Source of the DNA: Sordariomycetes sp. S80-01Y | Taxonomy: Eukaryota; Ascomycota; Sordariomycetes | NCBI GenBank assembly: GCA_037042185.1 | Contig: JAXQJY010000032.1 | Coordinates: 744,001-808,000 of the forward strand | Length of the DNA: 64,000 nt | Reading direction: 5' to 3' | In this document: positions 55,204 through 64,000 of the stretch, piece by piece | Layout: every line of letters begins with the position of its first letter | How positions within the stretch are numbered: the first letter of the stretch is position 1 | The notes under the pieces: generated by a model | The model's input: only the letters and a program-made list of their open reading frames with translations | Told to the model about the DNA's origin: nothing | Databases searched by the model: none | Position numbers and translations under genes: made by a program

Positions 55204-57627
55204 TCAATGACCCGTTCCGTGATACTGTACATGACGAGGGTCAAAAGAAGGCTCATACGCCGTCGACTGCTGCACGCCCACCCCTTGAGCTAGCTGTCCA
55301 TACCCCGCGTAACCACTCCCATCATATCCCACATGCTGGTCATAGAAGGAGCTTCTCTTCGGCAGACCCCTCCCCGCCATGCCGCCCTCCTGCCCCCTCT
55401 CCGGCTCAAACCGCTGTTCCATAACAACCGTCCCATCCCCAGCCTCATAAGTCGCTCTCCGCAAGCCCTTCCCCTCGACCGCGCTGTAGACTTTGGGCCA
55501 GTTGAAGATGGCGTTCCCGCCCTCTCTGCGTCCCTTTCTCGGATCGGGGAAGTTGTGCGCGTGCGCGAGGACCAGCACGATGAGCCAGGCCAGCGTGATT
55601 GTCGGCAGCAGCCAGGGGGAGTTGAGGTAGTTGAACTTATGGTTGGCGTTGTAGTAGATGGTGGATACGCAGCCCAAGCCCAAGGAGAGCAGGAACATGA
55701 TGACGGTGCGGATGACGGACCAAGGGCGCCAGGGGGCTACGTGTGTTATCACGGTGAGGAGGGTCATGAGGAAGAGGACTACGCCAGCCGCGATGTAGCC
55801 GAGTGCGAACTGTCAAGGTGTCAGCCTTCTTCCCGGAGGATGAACAGCAGGCGGACTTACAATGAGCTCGTATTGCTCCCAGATCTCCAGGAAGTTCTTG
55901 CTCTGAAACTCTCCATTGAAGATATCGCCCCCACTTTCGTCCAGGGGCGTGCTCTCCCTCAGCTCCTCATTGACGTCGATCCCAAAGGTCTGGAAGAGAG
56001 CGTTGGCCATCGTCGTCATGATCGCCATTATGGCTGTCTGGAACGCGGACGCGGCGTCAGCGTCAACCTTGCTTTCGTCGCCCGTAGACAGGCTATCGTA
56101 GATGCCGGGCCAGAAATCATCCGGGATCGCCGTGATGTTGTTGACGGCGGTCTCGACAGTCGTCCAGGCCTCGCTCCACGTCGGCGGGTATAGCTTGAAG
56201 AACTCGCTCACGTACTCGGTGACGTCGTCGTAGACGTCCTGGCTCGTGGCAGTCGACCAGGTCTCCAGGTGTAACATCTCGTAAACATCGATGCTGAGCG
56301 CCGTATTGGTGACTTTGGTCCAGATGATAAACCGGGTGAAGGCGGTCATAAAGACGGTGAGGGATAGGTGGAAGGGAAAGTGTAGGCAGGTCCACAGCTG
56401 CTGGCGCCAGGCGGGGAGGTGGGTGTACTTCATCCAGTCGAAGTAGACCAGGAAGACGATGTAAATTGTCGTAGTGGCGGCTGTCACGATGCCGATGATT
56501 GTCGAATCTTTTTATTAGGGGTTAGTACCCACTTTCGTAGCTGAAGTCTGCGAAAAGGGGCGGGTGGAAAAGGGGCAACTTACTCCAAGCATGCGGGCCC
56601 TCGACGATCTTGACCACGTTCTGCGCCACGGCAATGATCCCGTCACCCAGCATAATCACCGTCAGAAGACTCATCCTCTTCATCAAATGCGTCTTCGTGA
56701 ACCGCAACACCTCCCAGAAATTCGAGATGGCCATCGTGCAGATCACCTCCAGACCGGCGACGACGTACCACGTCACGAACACCCGGGACCCTCCCTCACG
56801 GAAGCGGAAGGCGATACCCAGGTAAATGATGGCCGGGATGATGTTGATCGTGATCTGCAAGATGAGCGGTAGGCGGGCCTTCTGGAACTTTCGGACATGC
56901 CAAAGGATGGACCCGTATTCGATCGCAAGGCAGAGGCGTGAGACCATCAGGATGAGGGCTGTCACTCGTTAGCCGGGGCAGGAGATATTAGGCGTAAGAC
57001 TTACACATCGTCCGCATGGTGCTGACGTTCTGATCACTGGGATCGAAATCAGGGGCAACCACAGCGAAGCCCACCATGACACCTAGGTGGATTCCTCTCG
57101 CGGCACGCTCTACCTCCGCCATCAGCCGTTACCCAAGCCATCTCGGACGGGAGAAGACATACCAAAGAAGCTGTCCGTCACGAAACGAACATCGTACAGA
57201 CCGACCAGGAACCAGCTGATCCACAGTACGGAGAAGTACCCAACGTACGCCGCCAGAGCCTTGCCAGAGGTCATGGACTGCGTCTGCGAAAAGACCGTGT
57301 AGTTCGCCGCGAAGAACAGGTCAAAGAACAGCTCTAGGAGACTGGCATCTTCATGCTATCCCCAATGTCAGTCAACCCTGAAGTATGCGCGTCGCAACAA
57401 GGAATGGGCAGACTAACACGTTTGAACTCGGGCATGTCCCTCAACGGCCCCGGGCGTTTGCCGTATTGGCTCAGATCGGGCAAGCCCGCGCCGACAGGCG
57501 GCAGCTCGTCACCAGAGCCATCACTCTCGACGACGGGGCTTTTCAACAGACGAAGCTTCTCAGTGATGGCGCGCTTGGTGCCTGCGTCGTCGCCAGTGGA
57601 CCTGCGGTGGATGGCCTCGGATGACAT
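55204..57627 (-). CDS. LtrA-domain multi-pass membrane protein
   Basis: Six exons (57627–57418, 57355–57163, 57082–57005, 56958–56584, 56507–55861, 55809–55204) join in phase to 702 residues. The family mark of the bacterial low-temperature-requirement A domain is HEDASLLELFFDLFFAANYT at about residue 71–90. Some nine to ten hydrophobic helices follow (for example VGYFSVLWISWFLVGLYD, LILQITINIIPAIIYLGIAF, VTAATTTIYIVFLVYFDW and late PWLLPTITLAWLIVLVLAH). A long hydrophilic loop lies at about 400–490. The C-terminal 100 residues are polar. The fifth junction uses an AAG acceptor with a strong TACTAAC branch (intron 56508–56583). No transport or catalytic role is established for this family in fungi. 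Confidence 0.87.
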
Positions 57628-58587
57628 GATCAGGGTCCAGTCATACACGACTCGTATGCATAAAGTAGAAAACACGAAGCCTACCGCGATATCACACGGG
57701 GGCACCGCCGCCAGTTAAGCGATTCCTCCCATGGCTCGCGAGATAGTAGCCTGCTTCGAAGGCTGCACGGGTCGCAGCCCAGGTCTTTTCTTAGTTACAG
57801 CACCCACCGACCAGGCTCTGTGTCACTCTTACACATCCCCTCCTATCACGTCCATAGGGCTGGCAGCGTAAACACAGTAGCCAATGGCAGCGGTCTGCGA
57901 GGGCGAGGGAGGGGGTCTCGACCGGGGTAGCCTTAGCGAGATGAAGTCAGTCAGATTTTAGGGTCTCGAGACTGGAGGGGATACGCGCTTTTGACGGCAG
58001 GGCTGATGGGGGGGGGTCTCGAATACAATCCATCGGTTTCGCGTTGTATTGAAGGATCAATGAATCCTTCCATGCGAGTCATTTGGAGGCAAGGTCTAAG
58101 CTGCTCGTCGAGTCGAAGAGTGCGGGCGCCCTAGGACACTTTTAGACATAAATTGACCGGCATGTCACCAGTGTACTGGCCATCCAACGGACTCATGCCG
58201 AGCAACGTCTCTGGAGACTAGCCAAGAGACTTTTGAACCTGGGGTTCTCGCCGCTGCAAGGTCGATTTATTTATCTCAATTCATAAGCCGTTGAATCTGC
58301 CGGTTAAGATGTCTACACGTCTCCCATAAAATGGCCAGCATGAGAGCCTCATGCGCATCAACTGCCGAAATTGGCATATCGAACCCCCGGTCTCGCTGTC
58401 AATTGCAGATGTGCCGGACTTTTCGACCTATAGCGATGAATTCATGTCCGTGGATCGTTTGATTGAGAGTTGACTAGAGAAGACAGAGGTGTATCGAAAC
58501 GGCCAGCCACACAGGCATGCTTCACCACTGATCGAAGCCACACTGAACACTCGAGATCTCCAGGCTTGCCACGGAGTTCGGCTCATT
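57628..58587. other. Intergenic spacer
   Basis: This is the 5' flank of the LtrA-like gene and the 3' flank of the TAG-interrupted gene. It includes a run of nine G at 58008–58016. Short open frames have no protein-like content. Confidence 0.45.
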
Positions 58588-60308
58588 CTAGGGGAACATC
58601 CCACCTTTGCCTCGTCCGTGGTACACGCACAAGCCCATCCCCCCATTGCGGTGCTTTTTGTTGGCGGGGCACAAGGGACTATTAGGCAGGTGCTCTGGGA
58701 GATCGAAATCGAACATCCTATTCACCAGCCTGGCGTTCGGGTCTCTTCTACTGCTCCGGGTCTTTGGGGGCACCTGTTCCCACCACTCTCTTGGCTGGCC
58801 CGTCAGGCTACGTCGATGAACATCACTCCGCGACTGGCGAGGTGGCCGGGGTCCGTGGATGGGTGACGAGGGTAAGGTACTGCCATCTATCGCTGGAGGC
58901 GTGCTTGATGTAAAGAAACCACGAGCTCGACCATCGGCAGTGTCTTCATCGAGAGGAGGGGTTGGTATCCTCGTGGCCTCCTGTATCGGTCAGACTAGGG
59001 GATGTCGGTGATCTTAGCTGGGCGCTAACACTCACACCTCCAGGGTACTGCGATCCTGTTATCGGAGAAAGCACTAGTCTTCTGTCAGCATTTCTGCTTG
59101 CTAGTGCTTATTCCTGACATACTTTTCGTAGTCTTATTTGAAGTTAGGGTCGCTGGAGGAGTTCCTCCCTGGAGAACCTCGCGGATGGAGCTAGACACGC
59201 TGCTGACAGAGTCTCCAGATTCCTTCCGGTGCCAGGGTGCTTTGCCGAAGACCTTGCGTGTGATTTTGAACTTGCCGCGCCCGTCTCTTAACCAAGTTGG
59301 CATCCTTTCTAGGAATTGTGTGCTGACGTCAAGCGCGGTATCGGATGCAGGCGAGATATCCTGGCCTAGCTGGCGGGTGCCCTGGTGTTCTCAAGTGTCA
59401 GAGCATCAGAAGAGGTTGCAGCGACTGGTTCATACCTGCGTTTGCGGCTTGCCCCTGATTCGCGACTCGATGCCCTTGAGAGTTCTTACGTAGAATTTCG
59501 TGGCCGTGCTTGAAACGGGCTTGTCAGCTACTAGGGGTCTCCGTGAGACGGTTTCGCTCGAGCTTGAAGGTTCTTCTTCCAGAAAAGGCACAGCCAGATA
59601 ATTGGGCGATGACTGCGCCGAGGTTGCTACGCTCAACCGGTCGTCTACACTCTGTTCCATGTCAGGATACTGCAGTGAGAGCACATGAGCAGACTCTGAT
59701 AAAAAAGGGCTCATAGGTGACGCATTCAAAGACTCAGTCCTCAGCATTGCTGTGCGGGGAGTCGAAAGCGATGAATAAGGACTCCCTGAGTCGATCTCTC
59801 CGGTTGACCTGCCAGATCTCGCCCGCCAGCGCAATAGGCGCGCCGTGGCGCTGCTCTTCCGTGGTATGCTGGTAGTAGCCCGTTCTGCCCAGTAACCCTC
59901 GGGGAACCAAACCTATTCGAAGCCATCTTTTGCCGGGCGAGGGGGATCAATGCCGTAAGCAGGCGGCGAAGTTCGACTGGGGAGCTCAATGTAGTTGGGG
60001 CGTGCCATGGCGGTAGAGCTATACAGGCTGCGATTAACCATCGTGTTTGGTCCTGAATTGATGCCGTCATATGATGTTTCTGAGATTGTTGGTGTGGGGA
60101 ATGAAAGCATCACCGTTGGTGTTGTAGGGGTGCCGGTAGACAATGTTGTAGGGGCTGATATCGCTTTGGGGAAGGCTATGTCGAAGTAGCTGTCCATACG
60201 GTGAGTCTTCCTAGTCGCGATATCATGCGTGTCATGCTCAATATCCGCTGCCGAGGGGCTGCCAACTCTCAAGGCTCGTTGAGTCGACGGCATGGCCATT
60301 ATGGGCAT
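58588..60308 (-). pseudogene. Conserved Pezizomycotina protein, frame cut by one in-frame TAG
   Basis: I could rebuild four exons in phase: 60308–59436, 59381–59123, 59073–59036 (or from 59055), and 58980–58588, about 520 codons. At codon 132 (59915–59913) the frame reads GFE-stop-VWFPEGYWAER. From memory, relatives have GFEW-VWFPEGYWAERE here, so TAG stands where TGG (Trp) is expected. No GT–AG intron that removes the stop keeps the frame. Past it the conserved blocks continue: SPFLSESAHVLSLQ, PWHRKESGDSVSSVSSSIRE, SQYPGGEATRIPTPPLDEDT, REWWEQVPPK, DLPEHLPNSPLCPANKKH and GGMGLCVYHGR at the end. All other junctions and long stretches are intact, so the break looks recent, unless it is read through or an assembly error. 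The family function is unknown; the protein is largely disordered with no signal or membrane segment. Confidence 0.7.
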
Positions 60309-60863
60309 GATAACAGTTTTGAGATGGAACCGTGAAGAGCACAGGTTGGCGGCGAGCCGGCACCCAAGATGCGAAGAAGAACTGAATCTAATTTGCCCGG
60401 TGCTTGACTGGGTCCCGCTCGAATGAATCGTTGTGCTTTAGGTGGACTCTAGGATTCTAGGCGAAGTGCTGAGGCATAGACGTCTTGGTATTCTTGTGCC
60501 TTAGGGTTTGATCGATAATCCAATTTTGGGGGAGTTCGACATCGTCAGGTCAGGCTTTAGGTCACTGTGAGGTACAAGCATCTGCAAGGGTGAGAGTCGA
60601 AGGACGTGGTGATTCGAGTTAGATCCGCGTGTAGACTCTTCTCATGGTTCGCACCTGCTGAAAATGAACTCTGGGTGAAATCTGCAAGTGAATCGAGTAG
60701 AAAAAGGCAAGGAGTGAGGGTATGAGCGAGGATCGGGAGTAGGTGCAACGATTGAATTCGATTCTTCCGTCCTTGGGACTTCGCGTCCTCTATGAAACTC
60801 CGGGCGCCCATCATGATCTCGTCCAAAAGCTTTCCAATCCGTCTGTGTACTTCGTGGTATCTT
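60309..60863. other. Intergenic spacer
   Basis: This is the promoter side of the TAG-interrupted gene and the 3' flank of ENP1. No distinct element was recognised. Confidence 0.4.
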
Positions 60864-62375
60864 CTAACCCATCATCATCGTGTCGTCGCCATCGAGGTCG
60901 ACCTCAGGCTGGTCGATTGGCACACCGCGTCCACGCCCGGCAAGCAGCTCCCTCCGAACTTCGGGGCCGATCTGGGAGTGTCCGTGACTCTGCAGAAGAT
61001 CTAGAAGAGCCTCGCGCTGGTCCTCTGTGACATCGTTCTTGTACCTCTGAGCAAAGGCCAACAAGCTCTGATGCCAGATGACCGGCAGCTTGGTCTTCGC
61101 GTCGCCGGTCTGAGACACTCCAGCCATGGAATCCCCTGTCTGGACAGACGCCGGGTCGACGCTCCTGAACCGCATAAAGTGAAACACCAACGCGTCGATG
61201 ACCTGGAATGGCAGGGCGTACTTCTTCTCCAAGAGCGTCTTGATGAAGATATTTGTTGCGCCTCCACCCTCCGTGCCCTGCGAGGCTTCCTGGGCGGCAA
61301 TGTCGCACAGCCCCTTCAATGCTGCGGCGGAGTGGAGGACCGGGATGGATACGCGTGCCAATACCGCCGAGACAATATGCGCCTCTCGAATCGTACAGGT
61401 GCCGCTCCCAATCATGGGGAACAGGAACCCCTTGAAGAATGATGCTGGCTTGTATAGCGCCTTCTTCAACGAGTTGAAGAGGTGAACGTTCAGCTTCTTG
61501 TTCTCATAAATGTCCTCCCGTACGCGCTCCAGAACAACCATCTCGAGGAATCGTTGCGCGACGCCGGGTTTACTCGAAACAAATATCCTTGTTGCTTGAT
61601 AGACGGCGTTGGTTGACCACTTCTCGGGCTCGGTCACCCAGAGAATATCTTCCCAGTGGGGGATAGTGGGAAGGATCTTGAACGGCTTCGGTAGCGGGCC
61701 GGATTTGTATCGCTTCAAAATCTCGCCGATCCTGCGGTTGTTAGAACTGTTTAGGGCAAAGCTTCGTTCAACCTACTTTGTGTATGCTTCGACGACTTTT
61801 GGCGGGAGCTCATAATCGTCTTGTGGCTCCTGAGGCTTCCCACTCTCGCCAGCTTCGTGCGCAGCAATCTTGGCCAGGATCAAATCGGCCAGATTAACAG
61901 GCTCCTCATCTTCTTCAGCACCATCAGTGGGCTTGCGATCCCATCCGTGCTTTATCAGGTCATCCTGTTCCTCGTCCGGCATGAACTTCTTATACGTCTC
62001 TAGGTCTTCTGGGTCGACCTCAATCTCCTCAACCTCCTCGTCCTCGTCGCCCCAAGCGTCGTCATCATCGGCGTACACCTTCTCTTGCTCCTCGGTCTCG
62101 TCGAATCGCGAATCGTACCCGAAGTTGTCAGCTACTACTGGAGGCGGCTTCGGCTTGTTGGCTTCGTCCTCCTCGGCGAACTCTCGGCCCATGCGCAGGA
62201 TGTTTCTTGAGGCTCTGGGGTCGACGAAGCCTTCCTGTGTCTCATTGTCAGGGTCCTTAGACTTGCGTTTGCCGGTTTTCGAGCGCAGGACGCCCGTTGC
62301 CACGATGTCGTCTTCGAGAGGGTTGTGGCGGCGCCCATCGCCACGAGCTGCTTTGGGGGTTGTTGCCTTCGGCAT
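60864..62375 (-). CDS. ENP1: Bystin, small-subunit processome factor Enp1
   Basis: Enp1/bystin binds pre-40S particles and is needed for 20S pre-rRNA maturation and export. Two exons (62375–61777 and 61731–60864) give 488 residues. The N-terminal 180 residues are charged, with acidic runs (ADDDDAWGDEDEEVEEIE). The bystin domain runs from about residue 190: IGEILKRYKSGPLPKPFKIL, PHWEDILWVTEPEKWS, NVHLFNSLKKALYKPASFFK, GFLFPMIGSGTCTIREAHIV and PVIWHQSLLAFAQRYK. The 45-nt intron is among the shortest seen here. The C-terminal end (DLDGDDTMMMG) is typical. The gene is head to head with HGH1. Confidence 0.96.
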
Positions 62376-63064
62376 TTTGGTTCTTCAATGGTCAGTGCGA
62401 CCTTGCGTGACGGGTGGGAAAAAAAGTTCGTGATGGTGCCGCCTGGAGTTATTGACCGCCTGCGGCAGTGGCGCTGGTGGGCAGAATATCAAAAATTTGT
62501 GCTTATCGATACAACACCCCTCTTGCCGTTTAGAGCTTAGTCTGGTTTACCCCAAGGCTCAACTCTCAGCAGTTTGGCTCGTCCTTTTTCATCCGAGGGG
62601 GGAAATGGAACACATATTTGAGCTAAGTCTGTTTCTGCCTTTGGCTGATTCGGATTTACGTTTCTATCTTTCATGCCCAACATTTGCAAACTAATGCACT
62701 AGATGCAATTCGCGTCCTTGGGTTGCGCGTCGACCGTGGCACGTGTGGTCTGTCAGACTCTGAGGTGCTATGAGTAATTCGGTCAACGCAGATAATCCGT
62801 CGGCCTAAAGCGATAGCCCATGAGATACTAAGTGAATGCTAGGCGAGAATATTTAATATGCAGCATCGTGGTTCATTCTAGAAGACATTTCTGACTCTTT
62901 AGCGACGGCAGCCCGCGTGCTATGACGCCAAACAACCCACCTGGACCCTTCAAGTTTTAAACAGTTTTGCCCCACGTTGAAATGCCCCTCCACCTTGCGC
63001 AAACGCCATCTTGAACGACATTTCCTCTCACCAGACACGCTCACAACACATAAGACCTCTCAAT
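62376..63064. promoter_or_regulatory. Bidirectional ENP1/HGH1 promoter
   Basis: About 690 bp separate the divergent ATGs of two genes for translation-related factors. The right half has an AT-rich patch (about 62845–62860, AATATTTAATATG). No canonical TATA box or rRNA-biogenesis promoter motif could be assigned with confidence. Confidence 0.5.
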
Positions 63065-64000
63065 ATGCCCACAGAACTAGAAGAGGTATTTATACACGAT
63101 ATCGTGAGGAGACCACTGCTAAACTGTCGTCCAGCTCGTGGGTTTCATCGCCTCGCCGAACCCCCAGATCCGCAAACTGGCCATCGAAAATCTGGTTCCT
63201 TACTCGACAGCTGAGCCAAGTATCTTCAAGACTGAGGACCTCACACCGGTCAAGAACCTGAAAATCTTGATCCGCGACCATCCTGTACGTCTGCGACGGC
63301 GGGTCCTTGCCGTTTGAACTGTCTGGCTGACTTGGCGCATAGTTGATCTCAGAACATGCCGTCACGATCCTTGTCAATCTATCGGGCGACACGGCGGTGC
63401 TTGAGAACTTAGCAACAGACGATGACTTCCTTAAGCTCGTCTTCTCGCGATTAGTCAATCAAGAAGAGCCCAACGCTGACGGGTTGGCCATGCTCCTCGC
63501 CAACCTCACCAAGCACTCATCACTATCGAAGACCATTGATATTACTCAGAATCCACCCGACGCTCTTTCAACGTCCACATACATCCTTGACCAGCTCATG
63601 GATCTATTTGTCAAGGGCCAGAACCACAGCTATAACAAAAAGGCTACCTTCGACTATTTAGCCTACGTCTTTGCCGATCTGGCCAAGCACGAGAAGATCA
63701 GGACCTACTTCTTGAGCCAGCAGAAGTACGACAACGTCATTCCCCTCAGCAAGCTAAAAGTCTTCACCGAGCATGATTCGGAGATCCGTCGCAAGGGTGT
63801 CGCCAGCACAATCAAGAATGCCACCTTCGAGATCGATCACCACCCGCATTTCCTCGACGAGGACGCCCTCAACATCCTGCCCTACGTCCTACTGCCCCTC
63901 ATGGGACCGGAAGAGTACGACGTCGACGACACGATGGACATGCTCCCAGATCTGCAGCTTCTTCCCCCGGACAAGAAGCGCGAGCCTGACGATGCGATCG
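63065..64000 (+). CDS. HGH1: Protein Hgh1 (eEF2-folding chaperone), partial at the right edge
   Basis: Hgh1 is an armadillo-type protein that helps the chaperonin TRiC fold translation factor eEF2 in yeast. Exon 1 is only 21 nt (63065–63085, MPTELEE), exon 2 is 63135–63284, and exon 3 starts at 63343 and runs past the window end. The visible 276 residues have the typical blocks LVGFIASPNPQIRKLAIENL, DHPLISEHAVTILVNLSGD, LAMLLANLTKHSSLSKTI, DYLAYVFADLAKHEKIRTYF and LLPPDKKREPD, from several armadillo-like repeats. Both introns have GT–AG ends; the first (49 nt) has a GCTAAAC branch. Known relatives are around 350–390 residues, so about 100 residues lie outside. Confidence 0.93.

Noticed and set aside
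55333-56193. 286-codon plus-strand frame
   Set aside because: It is antisense to the LtrA-like gene, which has six well-joined exons.

Overview
The window is nuclear DNA from a filamentous ascomycete (Pezizomycotina, perhaps Dothideomycetes; the class is a guess). The evidence is short GT–AG introns of about 45–85 nt with CTRAC-type branch sites, ATG starts without bacterial ribosome sites, and lineage-typical proteins: FlbA, a CCG-6-like wall protein, an LtrA-type membrane protein, a ULD-type ubiquitin-like protein and a DUF7053 protein. I found 24 protein-coding loci and reconstructed most exon structures by hand. No tRNA, rRNA, CRISPR array or convincing transposon was seen.

0–18 kb: a disordered fungal protein, a GNAT acetyltransferase, ALG5 (dolichyl-phosphate glucosyltransferase), ERG1 (squalene epoxidase), a large mitochondrial helical-repeat (PPR-like) protein, an aldo/keto reductase, an unrecognised locus, then BUB3 and SUI2 (eIF2alpha) head to head on a bidirectional promoter.

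18–31 kb: a dense run rich in nuclear genes for mitochondrial proteins (IMP2, a carrier like yeast MME1, the large-subunit ribosomal protein uL23m, and a CoA carrier like LEU5), interleaved with an unrecognised basic protein, a METTL4-like adenine methyltransferase, the Paf1-complex subunit CDC73 and a cytochrome P450 that carries a GC–AG intron.

31.3–40.3 kb: about 9 kb without a supportable gene, ending at flbA. This is the clearest anomaly of layout, since the rest of the window holds a gene roughly every 2–2.5 kb.

40–64 kb: flbA (RGS/DEP regulator of G-protein signalling), a GPI-anchored CCG-6-like protein, a DUF7053 protein, a five-exon ULD protein, an alpha/beta hydrolase, ORC4 with an N-terminal AT-hook and PHD finger, a secreted glutamyl-endopeptidase-like protease with a TTC microsatellite in its leader, an LtrA membrane protein, a conserved fungal protein whose reading frame is cut by one in-frame TAG where relatives are expected to have tryptophan, ENP1 (bystin), and the start of HGH1, which runs off the right edge.

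Most of the content is housekeeping. The points worth a second look are the TAG-interrupted gene, the gene desert before flbA, the ORC4 domain architecture, the METTL4-like enzyme, the GC–AG intron, and a stop-free 48-nt intron in flbA that could be retained in frame. I did not find a convincing new multi-gene system.
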